A DNA stretch of 64,000 bases from assembly GCF_002127325.2 (NCBI RefSeq), contig NC_035433.2:122294088-122358087 (forward strand), given 5' to 3'. The notes beneath the pieces were generated by a model, which was not told where the DNA came from, searched no databases, and saw nothing but the letters and a program-made list of their open reading frames with translations. The number at the start of each line of letters is the position of its first letter. The stretch's first letter is position 1. The position numbers were made by a program, and so were the translations under genes. The DNA is from Helianthus annuus (lineage: Eukaryota > Streptophyta > Magnoliopsida > Asterales > Asteraceae). Shown one piece after another: positions 59,979 through 64,000 of this stretch.

Positions 59979-60150
59979 GGAAAGCTGTGATTGGTCCCCT
60001 CTCTCTCTCTCCTCTCTCTCTCCTCCCCCTCTCTTCGGCATCTCCTCACCCATTTCACTCCCTCTCTCTAACTCACCTAATGGATGGCAGCCCCCCCTAA
60101 TCGGTATTTTGGGTCACCGATGGGGTCCCCGAAATACACCCCGTACACCC
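59811..60150. mobile_element. PIF/Harbinger-type (Tourist-like) MITE, 340 bp
   Basis: TTA on both sides (59808-59810 and 60151-60153). Ends GGGTGAAGGGGGTG and GGGTGTACGGGGTG (complement) match at 12 of 14. The inside holds a T-run joined to an A-run (59949-59978) and a CT-rich stretch (60000-60040). Non-coding. Confidence 0.78.
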
Positions 60151-60325
60151 TTATATGAATTCAAATACATCATTGGAATGTGTTTATTTTATCAAATGTT
60201 AACGTCATACAAAATAACAAATAAAAAAAATATGTGACATATTCTACGTATGTAAATTCTACTCAAGATGAGTGTCTTGTAATAAAATTAAAGATAATAA
60301 AAAACTTATCTTAAAAGCGTATTGA

Positions 60326-60627
60326 GTTAATTACATAATTAGTCCCGTGGTTAACACAAACTAACAATTTAAGGTACTAATAGTTTAAAATCACTTCGTG
60401 GGATACTAACTTTACATTTTTTAACATGTGGGGTATTAATTACATACTTAGTCCATGTGGTTTACACAAACTAACAATCTCAGGTATTAATAGTTAACCA
60501 GGGAATTAACGTTAATACCCCCCACATGTTAAAAAATGGAAAGTTAGTACCTTAAGAAGTGATTTTAAACTATTAGTACCTTAGATTGTTAATTTGTGTA
60601 AACCACAGGGACTAACTATGTAATTAA
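60326..60627. mobile_element. Foldback MITE with 9-bp target duplication
   Basis: Flanked by GCGTATTGA (60317-60325) and GCGTATTTA (60628-60636). The two arms, about 110 bp each, are inverted copies: TTAATTACATAATTAGTCCC on the left and its near complement on the right, meeting around ACATGTGGGG / CCCCACATGT. Long inverted arms and 9-bp duplications suggest a Mutator-type MITE. Confidence 0.75.
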
Positions 60628-60636
60628 GCGTATTTA

Positions 60637-61434
60637 AATTTATATAAAACATCAAACAAAGAATGTATATTTTTAAATTAAACTTATAAAATAGTTTAAA
60701 AAAAATAAAATATCACCCTCAAAAAAGGGTGCAAACTGTATTCAAAAGAATTAAAAATGGCAGTAGTAGGACCTAAATTGGATTTGTAACCAACAAATGG
60801 AATTGTTATTAACCAGATCCAGCGAGGATATTGAATACAATAATAACCCTCATTTTATTATTCTTAATAACCCTTTTATAATCAACCATGGTCTTGTTTG
60901 TTTGCTTTTACACCACCCATCAAATAATTTAGTTATCAAACAGTTGTTTAGATAATTGTTTTTCTTGATTTGAATTGGTACTAGTGATTCGATTTGTCAA
61001 TTATAATAATAATTCAATTCAATTATTACAAAAGAATGTTCATAAACTACTTTCATTAGAATTGTTCATAAACTGTTGAAACAGATGAAACAATTCAACT
61101 AAAGCAAGTCGACTGGTTTGACATCTTAATGATACGGTTTAGGATTCGGTTTTGATGGTTTAACAGTTCGATTCGAAACTTTGAACTGAGTATCTAAACC
61201 GAATTACCGGCTGTTTAACCTTGATTATTTATACATATTCTTATATTGAAAAATGTCTAGTTATGTATAAGTATGTATTTTATCATTTTAAATTTCTAAT
61301 AAAAGTGATTTTGAAAAACAAATTTATAAAATAGGTTTGAACCGTCAAATTTATAAACCGGACATATAAACTACTCTGGGTAAGCCTCTTTAACCGTTTC
61401 TCATTCAATTGACCGGGAATTCAGATTACTCCGG
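60637..61434. other. Spacer with no supported gene
   Basis: AT-rich non-coding DNA. I see no gene or clear repeat boundary. Confidence 0.4.
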
Positions 61435-61730
61435 GTAAAAGACTGTTTGTTTCAGCTTTTAATGGGCTCTTAATGGTTTAGATCTGTTACTGGTTCAACA
61501 CTTAAAGGTTTAGATTGTTTGTTTCACCAGCAGATGTCTGAATAGTTCTGATATTTGCCTTTGAATGGTTAAGCATTGTATAGGTGATTAAACATTATAT
61601 TAGCTCTTAATGGTTCAGACATTAGCACTTAACAGTTCATATCTCTTACTAGTTAAGCATTGTCTTTAACTGCTTCTCATTCACAGACCGGCAATTTAAG
61701 CTGAACCGGACTAGACTTCCAATTTTCTTT
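61435..61730. repeat. MITE-like repeat with TTAATGGTTCAGA motifs
   Basis: CTTAATGG(TTCAGA) and related words recur (about 61470, 61610, 61630) as in a widespread plant MITE family; the right edge of the window has the same words. Boundaries and duplications were not found. Confidence 0.35.
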
Positions 61731-62089
61731 TTTTCTCATTTGTTTCCCTTTAAATTTTCATTTTTTATATTAATTTAGTAGTTGATACACCATATTCTAT
61801 TTTTCTAAGTTTTATACTTTGTTAAAATTGGAAATTCAAACCATAATTAATTTTATATTAGTTATATGTATGTAATTTTAATTTTTATATTTATATTTAC
61901 TTATCGATTTAAACTATAAACCACTAAGACAACCATATGGTTATATCTTAGAGAGGTGGGTGGCAACGTTATAGTTGCGTGATACTCGTTTTTAACGTGT
62001 GGAAAACAAAAGTTCCCATCGTCACCAACTTTTTCATGCGTGATATTGTAGATTCTGTGATAATTTCAATGTGTTAGATTACCCATAGT

Positions 62090-62415
62090 GGGGCGGTATT
62101 TTTGAAAAAAAATGAAAAACAACCCCCCCCCCCCCACCCACCCATTACACTAGGCGTTTTGGGGCATTATTTTTGAAAAAAAATTGCCCAAGCGTTATAT
62201 ATAAAAAGCCTACAATTGTATTGTGTAATGGTTGACTAGGTTTGACCCACCAATGAGAAACTAGTATGTTTTTTTTAATGATTGGAAGGGGCATTATTTG
62301 GGCATTATTCTCACTATGTCACTTTTGCAATAACGCTCCATGCTGACTGGACCGGCACGTGTCGAATAATGCCGCATGGTGGGGGCATTATTTGGCTAAA
62401 CCACTACACATGGTC
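62090..62415. repeat. MITE-like repeat
   Basis: Begins near CCATAGTGGGGCGG and ends near CCACTACACATGG, weak inverted ends. GGCATTATTTTTG(A)8 and GGGCATTATTTGG words recur inside. It contains a C14 run (about 62125). No clear target duplication. Confidence 0.35.
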
Positions 62416-62886
62416 TTATGGGGTGTGAGTGATAAATGGATATGAGGGGGTGTGGGGGTTTATTATTGGGTGTTGTGAGTGATGACCATTGCCACCAAAA
62501 AAGGTTGTGAGTGATGAAAAAATGGTTGATGACATGATGGAACTTGATTGGGTACTTGTGAGTGATTGAATTCTATCACTAGTGACCACCCACTGTATGG
62601 TCCGATTATGAACAAACTCTAGGTTTTGAAATTTTATTCCCCGTGTTCTCCGACGAATTTCAAAAGCAAAAAATGGAAAGCTTGTAAATCACGAACAAAA
62701 ACGATAAGGAAATCATCAAAACAAACTACACATTTCACTATTTCGGTCTCAAAATTTGCAAATCGCATTCTCAGGTACAAACAAAACAATATTTTCATGG
62801 CAACTAGTAAACATAATAGTACAGTTAACCGATCGTGTAGACAAAATTTCGGATGAATCATCATCATCCACAATCAATCCTCAACT

Positions 62887-63360
62887 TCAATCTTCAAATC
62901 CAATCTTCTTCCACACAGCGTTACGAACTCTACTCAGATCTCGTCCTTTCAACGTCCTTCCAATTCCTTCATGAACCGAAAACGACGCCGTTCTTCCTCT
63001 CGCTAAATACTCGTGCGGCGGAACTACCTCACCAGAACCACCGCCGTACACTTCACCGTCAAACTCATCGCCCGTACGTTTCTCCGTCATCTCCTCCTTC
63101 AGTATCATCGGCCAGTTCGGAACATCAACCGGCGCCGTCGTGCCGGTGACTTCTCTCCGATTCGCCGTCACCGGAAACGGTTTTTTTGAGGTTCGAGAAG
63201 ATGTGACGGTTTTTTTAAGCTCCGGCGACGGTGCGACGTTCCAGATGTCGAATTCGGTGAACTCGAAGATCGAGTGAGGAGGAGGAGGAGATTCGTGTTC
63301 GCCGGAGAAGTAACGGTGGAGGTGGTTGCCTCTGCTGACGTAAGTTCTCGATGCCGCCAT
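62887..63360 (-). CDS. Senescence regulator S40-like protein (DUF584)
   Basis: Intact single-exon gene, 157 residues, ATG at 63360 and TGA at 62887. It fits the plant S40/Senescence_reg family (PF04520): an N-terminal aromatic/basic start (MAASRTYVSRGNHLHRY), the FEFTEFDIWN motif near residue 35, a Pro/Ser-rich SSRTSKKP stretch, VDVPNWPMIL near residue 80, and the signature C-terminus VPPHEYLARGR, SFSVHEGIGRTLKGRDLSR and RNAVWKKIGFED. Length and exon structure match the family. These small proteins are reported to be nuclear and to influence leaf senescence timing; their biochemistry is unclear. This is the only host gene in the window I consider functional. Confidence 0.93.
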   Translation of the reverse strand: MAASRTYVSRGNHLHRYFSGEHESPPPPHSIFEFTEFDIWNVAPSPELKKTVTSSRTSKKPFPVTANRREVTGTTAPVDVPNWPMILKEEMTEKRTGDEFDGEVYGGGSGEVVPPHEYLARGRTASFSVHEGIGRTLKGRDLSRVRNAVWKKIGFED

Positions 63361-63438
63361 TAAAGTTAGAAAGTTAAAATTTTATGTGCGAGTCCTCTGA
63401 GTGTTGATTGTTGATTGATCAGTGATCAGTTATGTCTG

Positions 63439-63446
63439 CTTTTATA
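63439..63446 (-). promoter_or_regulatory. TATA box of the S40-like gene
   Basis: TATAAAAG on the minus strand, 79 bp before the ATG, giving a predicted 5' leader of about 50 bases. Confidence 0.65.
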
Positions 63447-63615
63447 GACCCCCTCTTTTTTCTCTTATTTTTCTTTTAAATAAGTTTCATGCAAGTTTTG
63501 TGGTTGATGACAACTAGAGGCTATTATTACGTGTCATGTCACAAAATAAAAAAATATGTATTTTTGTTAAAAATAATTGTGTATGCAGATAGATGCGCGC
63601 ACACATTCTTTTTCA

Positions 63616-63859
63616 TTTCATTTCATTTCAACGTATACAAATTTAATGAGAAGGAATAGTGGTTTTCACCTATTGGATGATATGTGCGGTGCTGGCCATC
63701 TATTGGCTTAGGGGTTGTTTGGTAGCCTTGGTTATTAAAAGGCTACCTCTTAATGGAATCATTTCATTTCAACGTATACAAATTTAATGAGAAGGAATAG
63801 TGGTTTTCACCTATTGGGTGATATGTGCGGTGCTGGCCATCTATTGGCTTAGGGGTTAA
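63616..63859. repeat. Tandem duplication of about 100 bp
   Basis: The segment from CATTTCAACGTATACAAATT to GGCTTAGGGGTT occurs at about 63616-63715 and again at about 63756-63859 with few changes. Between them lies GTTTGGTAGCC ... CTACCTCTTAATGG, which looks like a MITE end. Confidence 0.8.
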
Positions 63860-64000
63860 TAAGGTAGAAGATGTGACATGTGATGATTTACCACTCAGAG
63901 GTTACCTCTTAACCATTCAGACTTGAGGTTACCTCTTATTCATTCAGAGGTTTTAAACCATTAAGATGTAGCATCTGAATGGTCATTAAGAGGCTACCAA
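63709..64000. mobile_element. MITE, cut by the window edge
   Basis: The left end GGGGTTGTTTGGTAGCCT and the last bases CATTAAGAGGCTACCAA are inverted to each other. Inner words (CTCTTAACCATTCAGA, ATTCAGAGGTT) match the common plant GGGGTTGTTTGG type. The right terminus is beyond 64000. Confidence 0.5.

Overview
This is nuclear DNA from a flowering plant, built almost entirely of nested transposable elements. The Ty3/Gypsy chromovirus (Tekay-type), Athila-like, Tat-like and gag-only Copia families resemble those common in Asteraceae; that placement is inference from family resemblance. The only convincing intact host gene is a small senescence-regulator (S40/DUF584) gene on the minus strand at 62887-63360. 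I saw no rRNA, tRNA or CRISPR locus.

Left block (1-12898). The end of a chromovirus pol gene (integrase and chromodomain) and its 3.4-kb 3' LTR (1205-4600) lie inside an Athila-like element. That element's remaining part (4601-10592) holds an ATHILA ORF1-type gene broken by one stop, a long non-coding tail and a 3' LTR. The LTR carries a 415-bp MITE with a 10-bp target duplication. The Athila-like LTR ends inside the transposase gene of a hAT transposon (10593 to about 12898).

Central block (13646 to about 54.6 kb). A minus-strand 'gypsy-type transposase' (Transposase_28-like) gene is split into 13646-16252 and 52778-53191 by a 36.5-kb insertion. The outer insertion is chromovirus A (LTRs 16253-17559 and 51498-52777). 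Chromovirus B sits in A's gag (LTRs 19320-23336 and 43621-47768). B carries a minus-strand, gag-only Copia derivative in its nucleocapsid region (26616 to about 31998), a young non-coding minus-strand LTR element C in its integrase (34684-42622), and a 111-bp poly(A) retroposon in its 3' LTR. To the right of the split gene are a 37-bp tandem array, a polypurine tract and an LTR with a TATA box, matching a Tat-lineage element with an antisense ORF.

Right block (54.6-64.0 kb). This is low-coding DNA with an isolated NBR1-type PB1 exon, a Helitron-like 3' terminus at 59671-59699, several MITEs (a PIF/Harbinger type with TTA duplications, a foldback MITE with 9-bp duplications), the S40-like gene with its own TATA box, and a duplicated segment at the window edge.

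Except for the first integrase fragment, every transposon gene here is broken by stops, frameshifts, deletions or insertions. Features I think deserve follow-up: an array of eight leader hairpins with covarying base pairs in element B, a GC-rich motif shared upstream of the TATA box in three different LTR families, and a shared 'upstream ORF plus spacer ending AG/ATG' layout before gag in A and B.
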